Of a DNA stretch of 64,000 bases, positions 1 to 11,053 are shown in pieces. Position 1 is the stretch's first letter; every line of letters begins with the position of its first letter. The DNA lies in contig NC_058520.1 of the NCBI RefSeq assembly GCF_904849725.1, positions 396,069,993 through 396,133,992 of the forward strand. The letters run 5' to 3'. The translations under genes and the position numbers were made by a program. Under the pieces are notes generated by a model that had not been told where the DNA came from, ran no database searches, and saw only the letters and a list, made by a program, of their open reading frames with translations. This DNA is from Hordeum vulgare subsp. vulgare (Eukaryota; Streptophyta; Magnoliopsida; Poales; Poaceae).

Positions 1-530
1 CGTGGCCCCATTTGTCATCCTCACAGGGGCTCTTGTGTCACTACCAATGGACCCCCCCTTTGGGATCCCTTTTATTTTTCTGCCTTTTTATTTTTCTGAG
101 TGGTGCAATGTATGAGTGAGTATGATAGCCTTTTATTTTTCTGGATTTTATTTTTCTGAGTTGTGCAATGTATGAGTGAGTATGATAGTGGGTCGTGGCC
201 CCATTTGTCATCCTCACAGGGGATCGTGTGTCACTTCCAATGGACCCCCCTATGGGATCAGTCGATGAGCCGTAGCCTAGTGGTTACAGACAAAACGCAC
301 CATGAGGGGGTCTCGGGTTCGAGTACTTCGGGGCCCCTTTTATTTTTTTGCCTTTTATTTTTGTGAGTTGTGCAATGTATGAGTGAGTATGATAACCTTT
401 TATTTTTCTTCCTTTTATTTTTTTGATTTGTGCAATGTATGAGTGAGTATGATAGTAGGTCATGGCCCCATTTGTCATCCTCAGAGGGGCTCTTGTGTCA
501 CTGCTAGTGCCCCCCCTCGGTTTTATTTTT
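1..530. repeat. Imperfect short tandem/interspersed repeats
   Basis: Two words alternate here. A block beginning GTGGCCCCATTTGTCATCC recurs near 2, 195 and 462. A block containing GCAATGTATGAGTGAGTATG recurs near 108, 168, 374 and 432. Both are joined by T-rich stretches of the CCTTTTATTTTT type. The units are diverged and of unequal length, so this is a decayed local repeat rather than a regular satellite. No coding potential is evident. The left edge is cut by the window. Confidence 0.7.
259..335 (+). other. tRNA-like insert with RNA polymerase III A and B box matches
   Basis: One repeat unit carries about 77 extra bases relative to its neighbours. The insert contains TAGCCTAGTGG (273-283), which fits the A-box consensus, and GGTTCGAGTAC (316-326), one base off the B-box consensus. 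The start-to-start spacing is 43, normal for tRNA genes and tRNA-derived SINEs. It is followed by a T-rich stretch. I cannot fold it into a convincing tRNA with an anticodon arm, so it is more likely a SINE head or tRNA-derived fragment than a working gene. Confidence 0.45.
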
Positions 531-678
531 TTGTGATGTTTGTTGCTTTCATTAATTCAACTAAAAGTATTCCAATTAGGGAATGTCTAGATCTGGGTAT
601 GTCCAGAAATGGAAATGTGCCAAATTTGGCATATGACTTGTTCATAACTAGATAGGGTCACTTTTCAAAATGATTTTG
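531..678. other. Unassigned AT-rich flank before element A
   Basis: No coding region, LTR end or repeat word recognised. Its last five bases (TTTTG, 674-678) match four of five bases just after the other end of element A (GTTTG, 43991-43995), consistent with a target-site duplication carrying one mutation. Confidence 0.5.
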
Positions 679-2192
679 TGAAAGCATAATTGCTCTCTAA
701 GGTGGTTTTGGTAATTAATCACAACATATGCATCATTGGACTAATGAGTTTATCCAAGTACATTTCAGAATAGTTCAAAGATGCTTTGGCTATAGGATTA
801 AGTGGAGATACTCCTTTTGATGAAGGATGGAATATGATAGGCTAAAGCTTCAAGCAAGAAGACTCTTCATTTTGCACTTTGTGAGAAATCACATTTGAGT
901 CCATAGAAAAGCCAATACTATTAAAAGGGGATGAGGTGTTATGATGAATTGGTTTCTCAAGTGCTTAGAGTTAGCCACCCAAAATACTCAGCCACTCTTC
1001 CACAAAATATATCTCTCCCAAGCCAAATATCCAGAATCAGTGCTACCAACATTTATCACTCGACCATACCAATTTTAGACTTAGACAAATCCCGGCCTAA
1101 CCCTACCTTTTCGGTGGAACCGAATGTGCATCGGTGCTACCTAGTTTAGGTGACCAACCTTCTATTGCCTCGGTACACAAAATTGAAATTTCCAAGTTTG
1201 AGTATCGGTGTCACCGAGTAGTGTCATCTGACCGTTAGTCACCTTTTCGGTTCTGCCGAGTAGTGTATATCGGTTCCACCGAGATTCAAAGTTGCTACCA
1301 TTTGAGCAACTCGGTACCACTGAGTTTGTAACTTTAGTGTCACCGAGTTGGTCAATTATGGTGTAACGATTGGATTTTGGAGGATGTCTATATATACCCC
1401 TCCACCTACCTCTCACTCGCAGAGGAAGCACTTAGAACACACACTTTATTTCCAGATCCATTTTTCTGAGAGAGAACCACCTAGTGATGTGTCGAGATCA
1501 AGAGATTCCATTCCAACCATTTGAACCTTGATTTTTAGCCTCCCCAAGTTGCTTTCCACAAGATCAATCTCTCCTACCCCTGCCTAATCTGAGAGAGAGT
1601 GATTGAGTGTTGAGAAGACTATCTTTAGAAGCACAAGAGCAAGGAGTTCATCGTTCTACCACATCTATTACTTTTTGGATGGTGGTGCCTCCTAGATTGG
1701 TTAAGTTTCGCATGGGAGCCTCCTACTTCTCGTGTGGATTTTAACCAAGATGTATGTAAGGGCAAGGAGATCGCCTACTTCGTGAAAATCTACCGTGAGT
1801 GAGGCTAGTCTTGTGTGGATGGAAGCCATGGTGGAATAGACAAGTCCGCTTCTTCGTGGACCCCTTGTGGGTGGAGCCCTCCATGGACTCTCACAGTCGT
1901 TACCCTCAGTGTGTTGAAGTCTCCACTAACATGGACGTACAATAGCGCCACAGATTGGAACCATGCCAAAAATTGTCGTGTCAACCTTTTGCATTTGATA
2001 TCCCTACCCTACCTTAGTTTTCACTTGTATGTCTTATTTTTATCTGCTATACTCTTAGATGTGCATGTGTAGGGTCTACATGCCTAGTCATAGTTGCTAA
2101 AACTAGCCACACTAAAATTTGGGAAAAAGCTAAGTTTTTATCTTGTCAAGTACTCTGATCGCACCCCCTCTAGACATACTTCCGATCCTACA
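679..2192 (+). repeat. 5' LTR of element A
   Basis: A direct repeat of 42503-43990 with many substitutions and small indels. It starts TG and ends CA, and is followed after two bases by a primer binding site. It contains the palindrome cluster and TATA box listed separately. Confidence 0.9.
1100..1396 (+). promoter_or_regulatory. LTR A palindrome cluster plus TATA box
   Basis: About seven full or partial copies of CTCGGTG-N-CACCGAG lie between about 1107 and 1350; the best is TCGGTGTCACCGA near 1205. A TATATATA box lies at 1389-1396, some 40 bases after the last copy. The 3' LTR keeps the same arrangement (TATA at about 43187-43195). Palindromes in Sirevirus LTRs are known in the literature. 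Acting as the LTR promoter is inferred from the layout. Confidence 0.65.
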
Positions 2193-2194
2193 AG

Positions 2195-2206
2195 TGGTAT
2201 CAGAGC
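2195..2206 (+). other. Primer binding site of element A (initiator Met tRNA)
   Basis: TGGTATCAGAGC begins two bases after the LTR end. It is the standard complement of the 3' end of plant initiator methionine tRNA, used by most plant Copia elements. Confidence 0.9.
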
Positions 2207-2245
2207 TTTGGTCTCTATTGCATTGGTTTCACAACCTAATAGAGT

Positions 2246-4410
2246 ATGGCGTCTAGTGAGGACAGTTATCACCGTAGAGTTCCATACTTCGATGGCACCA
2301 ATTTTGTTAGTTGGAAACATAAAATGAAAATGCATATTCTTGGTTATAATCCTGCTGTTTGGGCTTTTGTTTGTGTTGGTGTGGAAGGTGAATTCTTCGG
2401 AGAAGGTAGAGAACCGGATCGTGATGCAACAGCGGAAGAATTGAAGATGTTGCAATTCAATGCACAAGCCTACGACATCATATTCAACTGCCTATGCCCC
2501 AAAGAATTCAACAAAATCAGTTCCCTAGAGAATGCAAAGGTAATTTGGGATACTTTGATTGATATGCATGAAGCTACCGATTCTATAATATAATATAAGT
2601 TTGATGTGCTTCAGAGTCAGCTTGACAAGTTCAAGATGAAGGATGGTGAAGGAGTTGCTGAAATGTACTCTAGGATAGCTCTCATTACAAATGAGATTGC
2701 CGGCTTAGGAAGCGAAGAGATGACCGACAACTTCATCATCAAGAAGATACTTAGAGCTTTGGATGGAAGATATGACACCATGTGCACATTAATCCAAATG
2801 ATGCCCAACTACAAAGATCTCAAGCCTACTAAAGTCACTGGAAGGATTGTTGCTCATGAAATGTCTCTCGAAGACAAATATGAGTTGCACAACAAGTCAA
2901 GCGATGCTTAAAAAGCTTCAGTCGATGCTCTCACTACTTCAAGTGAGAATCTTGTTACCAATGAAGAGATAAGCCTGATGGTCAGAAAATTCAACAAGTT
3001 CTACAAGAGTTGAGGCAATTAGAGAAGCTCAAGCTCAAGAAATGATGAGAAGCATTCGTCTAGTCATGACCGAAACTGCTACAACTGTGGGAAGCCTGAA
3101 CACTACTCCAATGAGTGCTCGACTCCCTACAAATGAAGATAAGAGTCGCCTCGAAGACGAAACTCAAGAGATGAGTCACCTCGCACAGAGAGAAGGAGTA
3201 GAGAATTTCGTTATGAATGAATACACTCTCGGAGAGCAAGGAATCAGATAAGAAGGACAAATACACCAAGAGTAGCAATAGAAGAAGACACCAAGCTCAT
3301 GTTGGTGAATCGGTTTCTGGCTCTAAGTCTGACAACCAATCTGAGAGAAGCTATCACTCCAACTCTGAATATAGTCAAGATGAAGGTGTTGTCGACATTG
3401 CGCTTGTTTCCTCCAACTCCTACGACATATTTGATTCACAAAATGAAGGGATTGGAAACTGCTTCATGGCAAAAGACACCAAGGTATCACACCCGGAGTA
3501 CTTTCACTTTAATAGTGATGAGGATGACTTGTTAGGAGAAAATGACTTGCTCCTTGATAAGACTAGTGATAATGAACTTGCTAATTTTCATGCTAGTCAA
3601 GAGAAATCGAATGATGATAGGAGAGAGACTGAACGACTAACTAAAGAATTAAACACTCTTAAGTTAGCTCATTAAACTACTCTAAAAGATCATAGATAGC
3701 TTGCAAGAACTCATGAGAATCTACGATTCGAGTAGCTAAATTTAGAGCAAGAACATGAGTTCCTAAAAGCAATCAATGATGATCTTCGAAAGAAAAGTTC
3801 CTCTTATCTACCCAAACGATTACTCTTGTCTACTTTTGTTCCACAAGTTAAACCTAAGAACACTAGTAACAAAGGCAAGAAAGTTTCTTCATCTAATAAC
3901 AACAATGCTAAAGCTAAAGCAAATGATATTGTTGCTAGTAGCTATCTTGATTACACTAATGATTCTCTTAGCCAAGTTACACTTGGTCAAGAAAACGATT
4001 TATTGAAAGGGATTATAGAGAGAAGTGTCTTCAAGAGTCTTGCGGGAAGTAAGCAATTTGAGGAAACTGTGCGCAAGCAAGGAGGACATTGGCAAAGGCA
4101 AGGTGTTGGCTATTTCAATGTCAATGGAGATGTTTGGGAAGAAGGTCCATATCCAATTCCCAAGTTTGTTCCTCAAGAGGAAAAGTATGATCCTACTCCT
4201 CCCAAGGGAACAAGCTCACAGGATGGCCTTCTACCACAAGACCACAAGGGCAAGGGAAAGCTTCAAGAGGACATTGAGTCATTTGAAGAAGAGTCCAACG
4301 CCAAGGTTGAGTGGGTTCCCAAGGACACTTCTAGTACTACCTCATCTAGTGCTACCACAACTCCAAGGATTCCCATCAAAGTGATGTGGGTCCCCAAGAG
4401 GAAGAACTAG
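2246..4410 (+). pseudogene. gag: gag of element A, degenerate
   Basis: The start at 2246 lies 40 bases after the primer site and opens with the typical plant Copia gag N-terminus (FDGTNFVSWKHKMKMHI near residue 16). Capsid-type sequence runs to 2911. There is an in-frame TAA at 2591-2593 and another at 2909-2911. A CCHC zinc knuckle (CYNCGKPEHYSNEC) is readable at about 3077-3118 in the original frame. Later parts lie in other frames: 3217-3675 (acidic, serine-rich) and 3826-4410, ending in a WVPK motif. That motif also closes the gag of B and F, so the 3' end of gag is present even though pol is missing. At least three frameshifts. Not translatable as one protein. Confidence 0.85.
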
Positions 4411-5284
4411 AAAGCTCTTGAGGAGTGACTCCGCCAATGAACTTCACTCCCATTCATTTTGGCAAGAACTATATGCAATCAACCTCAACCATCTGCATTG
4501 GTTCAACGAGTCACACACTCCCTCAAAGGTGAGCAAGTCACAAGGTAATTAAAGCATCTTTGGACATCACCTCCCATGTACTTCACTCCATGTCCATAGA
4601 TATCTTTGTGTTTGTTCCTTTAGCTTTGGGGCTAACCCGTGTAGGTGAGAAGAGTAAGAAACAACAAGGATTGCTCCCAACTCAAGATGATCTTCATCAA
4701 CATTGAGCATCCATCACTACTTCACCTACTTGAAGTCTTCTATGACAAAACCCAAGGTTAGTTTGTCCCTCTTGGGGGGATGTCATATCAAGGGGGAGCT
4801 TCACTCTAAATCTTGAGTATAAGCATCTCTTAAAGATACGAACACATTAATGCCTTATGTAAAAGTGGTAACCCCACTTGTGCCTAAACGATGAGTATGA
4901 CCTATGATCAAGTATTCTTACATGACTCCCAAGTCAATATACTCATATATAGATGAATTCGTCATTGCCAAAGTGCTTGATAGATGCTAGGATGTTTTTG
5001 CATGTTCATCATGATTTCATTTGACATCTTATTGTGTGAGCATGTTGGTCTGCATATCTTTTCTCATTCGAGGATATCCAACTGTTGCTATTTGGCTTTT
5101 GATTTATCTTTTGCCAATTGGATAGACAAGAATGCCTAGGACCCTTATCTATCTATCTATGCTTTCTCATCTCAATTTCTATTCATGCTTCATCACAAAA
5201 CTTCAACAAGCACTTCTCGACCCCTCTGTGTGAAGGAGCACTCGAAGTTCCGTATCGACAAAGGTTGTATTCCAAAACCTCTTT
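4411..5284 (+). other. Spacer after gag A with a polypurine-like tract, no pol
   Basis: In complete Sireviruses the protease and integrase follow here. I see no DSG protease motif, integrase HHCC/DDE or YVDD in any frame. A purine-rich GGGGGGATG (about 4775) and AAGGGGGAGC (about 4790) resemble the extra polypurine tracts of Sireviruses. The sequence passes directly to the palindromic internal region. Confidence 0.6.
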
Positions 5285-5474
5285 TTGAATCTCGGTGTAA
5301 CCAAACCGACAATCTCGGTTCCACCAAATTCCCAAAGCCGTTCTAGATTTTCAATCTCGGTACCACCGATACCACCATCTCGGCTTCACCGAGTTTACAT
5401 GTTAACGGACAACAACAGAACTCGGTGGCACCGGAATCTTAGTATTGGTGACAATGACAATGATGGGTATATAT
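5285..5474 (+). promoter_or_regulatory. Internal palindrome cluster plus TATA-like box of element A
   Basis: Five copies of the LTR-A word occur between 5285 and 5435: CTCGGTGTAACC, CTCGGTTCCACC, CTCGGTACCACCGA, CTCGGCTTCACCGAG and CTCGGTGGCACCG. TATATAT follows at 5468-5474. The order (cluster, then TATA within about 50 bases) repeats that of the LTR. A role as promoter for the accessory ORF is inference. Confidence 0.5.
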
Positions 5475-6132
5475 CCCGGCGGACCCAATGTTTCGAAATT
5501 TAATCCTCAAATGTTATGTCCCCAACCCTAAGTTGCCGCACAAGGACCCCTTGGTCATCGCCTTTGCATCCCCGAGCGCCTTCGCCATTGGGAATCACCA
5601 CCGCCGACGGAATCCTTGCCATTGCCGTCGTGTAGCGAGTTTGTTACCAAATTAGGGTATGAATCCGAACCCTCGTGCTCTTTTATCTGATTCACGCGCA
5701 TTAGGTCAACCCATCCACAATCCACAATTTGCAATCTTCCTATTCCACAAGAAATCTCCATAGATTAGAGAATGAAAGAATTTTGGATCTAATCTCATGC
5801 GACATGCATCTCGGTGACACCAAGTTGGTAAAATCGGTTCCACCGGTTTTTTATTTAGGGTTTCTCAGAATCGCTTCGGTGAGACCGAGTAATTCTTTCT
5901 GGTTACACTGAAAAGACTACCCAAGTCTATTTTATTTAAGTGGTCAGTCTCGGTGAATCCAAAAATCCAACTCGGTTCTATCGATATTCATTCTGTAGTA
6001 GATTATACCCAAAGTTTCTGAATTTAAATTTTGAAAAATTCTTTGTTTTGTGATGCTCAACCCTTCTGCTCTTCTATATCTATTTCACATGGTTGCTTGT
6101 CTACTGATTTGTTGGTGTGCTTGGTTTGCAAG
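5475..6132 (+). other. Possible leader/intron of the element A accessory ORF
   Basis: It holds a second set of the same palindrome word (about 5807-5985), as the intron-like region of element B does. A donor-like G|GTATGA lies near 5656. An acceptor-like TTTGCAAG ends at 6132, just before the accessory reading frame. No long ORF. The splice sites are weak and probably mutated. Confidence 0.35.
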
Positions 6133-7059
6133 ATGTAAGGTTCCAATGACAGTGAGAACAATTTCAGTGAGCCCCATGCTGAGTCTGATTGAGGCACTAG
6201 TCCTGTGAGGACCCCTTCTGATCCAGGCACCCCCACCTCCAATAGCTTGCCCAAGACTGCCATAAGGACCAGGAGGAAGCTAAATTCTAATGAAGAAGAT
6301 TCAAACTTTGTTCCTATTGAGTCTGCTATCCAAAAAAGAAAGAGAAGCCTGTTGTCAAAAGAACTGTCAGGAAGGAGTACACTAAACCTTCTCACATGAG
6401 AGCTTCAGAGTGTCCAAGGCAAGGGATGACACATACCCTTGACACATGTGAAGAGAGTCAGGAAGATGACCATTCATGTCATTGGTAGACTAACTTCCAT
6501 GTATGAAGACCCAACAGAAACAGCTACTTCTGAGGAAGAGGAAGAGGAAGTACCAGCTAAGGCCCCTCCTGCAAAGAAGAAAAAGAAACTTATGGCAGAT
6601 GTTATGAAGCCTTCTTCTCCAAAGCCTTCATCTCCAAAGAATCTTGTAGCTCCCAAGAGGACTACAAAGGACATACCTGCAGCTGCTAAAGAGATGGGGA
6701 CTGCTTCCAGAGTCTTTGCTACAAAGGAAGATGTTGAGAATACACTTATTCTCATGAAGTTAGGGCCTCATTTGCCACTTCACAATGAGGCTCATCCAAT
6801 AGGTGAAGACATGAAGAAGAGAAGAGATGCAGGGCTGAGAAAGTGAAGAGCTATTGATCCTTATGTTGTGAGGAGAAGAACTGCAGTTGATCCCATGTTT
6901 CATACAAGAGAACAACAAGAATTATATGAGATTGTTCTGTATGACAAAATTTCCAGCAGTTAGTGACATGAGATACTCGACTGGAATTACATCAAAGCCA
7001 ATGAAGATTTCTTTCCTCATGTGAGAGAGAACTTTAATCTTGTTGACATTGAAGAGTTT
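6133..7059 (+). pseudogene. Accessory ORF of element A, first part
   Basis: Reading begins after the acceptor-like site at 6132. The first stretch is serine/proline/lysine rich (about 6140-6400), followed by 6439-6846 with an acidic run, AKKKKK-type basic runs and PSSPKPSSPK repeats. This composition matches the N-terminal half of the accessory protein in F. A stop lies at 6844-6846, after which the frame continues toward the conserved core. Element B interrupts the gene at 7060; the core resumes at 19039. Several frame breaks. Function unknown. Confidence 0.6.
7055..7059. other. Target-site duplication AGTTT, left copy (element B)
   Basis: AGTTT immediately precedes the LTR of B and recurs at 19034-19038 right after its other LTR. 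Confidence 0.9.
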
Positions 7060-8465
7060 TGTTAGGGCATAGTTTATGCCTAAGTAATTTTGGTGATTGA
7101 TGACAGTACCGCAAAGGACTAACCGTGTGTGTTAAGATTTCAGATAACACACGTCAACGACACAAGACGACTCGCCCCCTCTTCCATGGAACAGAAGCAC
7201 GGTGTACTCTAAGATTCTCTTTATTTGAGTCATAGGAAAGCTGTACTATTAAGAGGGAACCGTAGTGGAAAGGTTTGGGTGGAATCAATCTTGCACGCAG
7301 ACACTTCACCTCTTTTCCCTCTTGCCGGCAACTTTGGAGTGGCTCCCGCCTTTGTGTTTCTCTCTGCTTTGCAAATGGTCCCTCGGCGGTAGTACCGCTA
7401 GCCCCAGCGGTAGTACCGCTAGAGTGCTAGCGGTAGTACCGCTGCAGCCAGCGGTAGTACCGCTAGCTGGCGGTAGTACCGCCCCTGGTCAGCGGTAGTA
7501 CCGCTCGAGGAGCTTAGTACCGCCTTCCTAGCGGTTGTACTTGGACGGACCTTTTTGCGAAGACTTTCTTGGCGGTGGTAGTGCTTATGCACTACCATGG
7601 GCCCAGCGGTAGTACCGCTGCAGCCAGCGGTAGTACCGCTGGAGTGCCAGCGGTAGTACCGCTGCATCCAGCGGTAGTACCGCTAGGCACGGGTTGTGAG
7701 TGGGAAAACGGTTGTATTCCCCCCACTATATAAGGGGTTCTTCTAGCTGTGGAACCTTATCTCTTACCCTCCCAAGCTCCATTGTTGCTCCCTAAGCTCA
7801 AAAGTGCCCGATCTCTCACCCTAGCCAATCAAACTTGTTGATTCTTTAGGGATTGGTTGAGAAGGCCTAGATCTACACTTCCACCAAGAGAAAAGTTGAT
7901 TCCCCCACCAATCCCTTGCGGATCTTGTTACTCTTGGGTGTTTGAGCATCCTAGACGGTTGAGGTCACCTCGAAGCCACACTCCATTGTGGTGAAGCTTC
8001 GTGGTCTTGTTGGGAGCCTCCAAGCTTTGTGTGGAGTTTGCCCCAACCTCGTTTGTAAAGGTTCGGTCGCCGCCTTCAAGGGCACCTATAGTGGAATCAC
8101 AGTACCTTGCATCGTGCGAGGGCGTGAGGAGAATACGGTGGCCTTAGTGGCTTATTGGGGAGCATTGTGCCTCCACACCGCTCCAACGGAGACGTACTTC
8201 CTGTCAAAGGGAAGGAACTTCGGTAACACATCCTCGTCTTCATTGGTTCCACTTGTGATTATCTCTAACCTTTACTTTGTGAATGCTTATGTTGTTGTCT
8301 ATCTCTTACTTGTCTTAGTAGCTCTCGTTGTTAGCTTCATTACGGTTCACCCCATTGTTGTTATATTTGTGAACCCGCATGTTGTTTACCCTAACTTGCT
8401 AAGATTAATTAAAAAGTGGTCGTTGCCTATTCACCCCCCTCTAGTCAACCATATCGATCCTTTCA
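7060..8465 (+). repeat. 5' LTR of element B
   Basis: Matches 17648-19033. It holds the AGCGGTA-N-TACCGCT array, a TATA box, and a U5 part with a hydrophobic open frame (7988-8503) that also exists in the other LTR. I do not regard that frame as a gene. Confidence 0.95.
7386..7733 (+). promoter_or_regulatory. LTR B palindrome array plus TATA box
   Basis: About ten copies of AGCGGTAGTACCGCT, some partial, lie between 7386 and 7685, separated by 5-30 bases. TATATAA is at 7727-7733. Each copy is a 15-base palindrome with 7-base arms around a single base, here G on this strand. The 3' LTR has the same layout (about 17973-18252, TATA 18296-18302) with a different number of copies. Confidence 0.75.
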
Positions 8466-8467
8466 AT

Positions 8468-8480
8468 TGGTATCAGAGCC
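8468..8480 (+). other. Primer binding site of element B (initiator Met tRNA)
   Basis: TGGTATCAGAGCC starts two bases after the 5' LTR. Confidence 0.92.
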
Positions 8481-8516
8481 ACGTCTCTTTATTAAGGGCT
8501 TAACCACCCAAAGAGT

Positions 8517-11053
8517 ATGAAAGGCGAAGAGGGAATTAGCCATGGGCAACCCGAGGCCATGGACTTGACTTTGGTCACAAGGGACGACTTGAATACGGCT
8601 ATGGCCGCCCTCAAGACGTCCTTGACGAACGAAGTCAAGACCATGCTTAAAGAGTCGATAGAGGGATTTAAAAGTCCACCCGAACCAGCGTTAGTGGTTA
8701 AACCCACCATCACCGATTCAGAGGCCAATTCCTCTAAGGAAGCGGCTAAAGGTATGCGACCTTCATCATCTCACGAAAAGGATAGGACTGGAACCTATGC
8801 GTCAGTTCCACCCCCATGGTCTATGGAGGATCCGTTCCCACACCGCGTCTTAACCCTGTTGGTCCTCCTCCTAAGCTTGTGAAAGGTGACTTTGCTAACT
8901 GGGTATTTTCTATTAAGTCTCATTTGAATCACAACTCAACAAATTTGTGGAGAATCATCGAGCAAGGATATTATCCCCATAATCCAAGCAACCTCACTCC
9001 AAGAGAAGATGCAGACAATCAATACAATCACTCCGCTTTGTTTATTCTCCAGTCCGCAGTGCCACCTGAAGATCTTCCTCACTTGCGTCCCTTCACTTTG
9101 GCCAAGGATTGTTGGGAGCATATTATGGTGTTGTAAAAGGGAAGCTCAAGCATTCAACGATCCAACTATGAAGTGATACTTGATAAGGCCGATGAGTTTG
9201 TGATAAAGGAAGACGAGGACCCTCGTGATCTCTATCGGAGGGTGACTGCTATTGCTGTGGCACTCAAGGATCATGGGAGCAAGGATGTGGATGATACATG
9301 GGTTAAGCGCAAGTTTCTCAAAGCCATCATGCCTTTCAACAAAGCCATGTCATCTGTCATTCGTCAGCGACCAGACTTCCACTCCTTGTCTTCCAGTGAG
9401 GTGTTGGATGAATTTATTGGAATGTCAATCATGAACAAAACAGCTGACAATGCACTTGCTCGTGTTCGCTCAAAGACAACTTCACCCAACCTTGCGTTAA
9501 AAGCAAAAGCAATGTTTGAAGAAGAAGAAGAGGATGAGGAAGAGGAGAGCTTCCCTGAAGACACAAAGTATGTCTATCATGAGCACATGGCTCTTGCGTC
9601 AAGGCAATTCTGGGGCAACAAGAGGAACTCAAGACCCACCTTCACCAAGAACAACTCGAGTGGGTTCAAACCCAAGCAACGAGTGAGGACATGTTATAAC
9701 TGTGGTAATGTGAGCCACTTCGTGGCCGAATGTCCCTATGAGAAAAGGGAAGACAACGGGGGCAAGCTCATTCGCAAAGACAAAACCAAATCATTTCCAA
9801 TCAAGAACAACTTTGTGAAGAAACCCCACCCAAAAGGAATGATGGCCCTTGAAGAGTACCCTTCCGATGATGATGATGATGATACGGTGGCAACGACAAC
9901 TGTTGCTATTGCCACTACCTCTCCCCAGAAGGTGTCTCTCTTCAACGCCCCCAACGAGAACCACATCACCAAGTGCCTCATGGCAAAAGGTATCAATCAG
10001 GTAACCCCCATCATTAATACCAACATCACTACTGCTCCTTCATTGTTAAATTGTGTTGATGATAGTGATGTTGGGGAACTTAATGAGCATGATCTTGACA
10101 AGTTTCTATGCACTACTAAGGGAGAATCCAAGAAGCACTTTGTTGCTCTCTTGGATCAACTGGGTGAGGCCAATGACCTCATTGAGTCTCATGAGGAGAC
10201 CATCTCCGAGCTTCAGGGACACAGTCGTGACTATGCCGATGAAATTGCTGAATTATCTATTGCTCTAGAAAAGGAGCGCACTCTTCGTTTGGCTCTTGAG
10301 GAGTCATATAACGATGAATGCGCTAAAATGCAAAAGAAACTAGATCATGATATTGTTCTTACTCGTATGCTTAAGTCTGAGAAGTATGCTCTTGGGGTTG
10401 GCCATGACAGACTCAAAGTGGAGTTTGACACACTTGACAAGGCCCACAAGGTCTTGAAAGGTGTTCATTTCTCTATGAAAGAGTCTCATGATCAACTCCA
10501 AGCAAAGCTTACCAAGGAGATCTCTACTTGTCCTCCCTTTGTGTTAATTGATAATGCTTGTGCAAATAATCCCTGTTGTGAGCATGTACATATTGTGGAG
10601 GAAAATGCCAAGTTAAAGGAGAAACTTGAGAAGGGCCTTTTGGCATCCATACAAGGTGAGAAGAGCCTGAACGACCTCTTGAGCACTCAAAAAGGTGTTG
10701 TAGGAAAGGAGGGACTTGGACTTACCTCCAAGTCAAAAGGTAAAAGGAGGAACAGGAACAAACGATCTCCAACCCTCATGGACATCTTTGTCAAAGAGGG
10801 TGAGGGGACTCAGGAGGTGAACAGGAACAAGGTGGATGATGGAAACATCAAGAAGGGAAAAACCATTCCTACCAACACAACCGACAAACTCAATTCTTCT
10901 TATGTCTTATGTCGTGCTAGTGATGGGCATGTTTATGCCAGATTTGTTGGTTCCTACTATGAGTACATTGAATGGGCTATCTGGGTTCCTAAGACCCTTG
11001 TCTCTAACATGAAAGGACCCATTAAAAATGGGGTACCTAAAACCAAGCCTTGA
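8517..11053 (+). pseudogene. gag: gag of element B
   Basis: It begins at the ATG at 8517. The first about 100 codons are in one frame. A frameshift near 8812 moves to the frame holding the capsid part (KGDFANWVFSIKSHL, about 8881). A TAA at 9134-9136 interrupts, after which 9173-11053 stays open. Visible in order: capsid (to about 9500), acidic run, CCHC knuckle CYNCGNVSHFVAEC (about 9693-9734), aspartate run (about 9868-9885), a long heptad-rich coiled-coil stretch (about 10130-10480), a lysine-rich part, and a C-terminal IWVPK motif (about 10980). The stop at 11051 lies in a different frame from protease. It would form the particle coat. Confidence 0.88.

Noticed and set aside
259..335. Functional tRNA gene
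   Set aside because: A and B boxes are present but no acceptable anticodon arm or acceptor stem pairing was found by eye.
7265..7667. Frames made of repeated GSTA or GTTAD-type residues
   Set aside because: Translation of the palindrome array on either strand, not proteins.
7988..8503. 171-codon frame with hydrophobic segments, also present at 18556-19053
   Set aside because: It lies in the LTR of B. Both copies descend from one sequence, so their agreement is not evidence of selection. No gene context.
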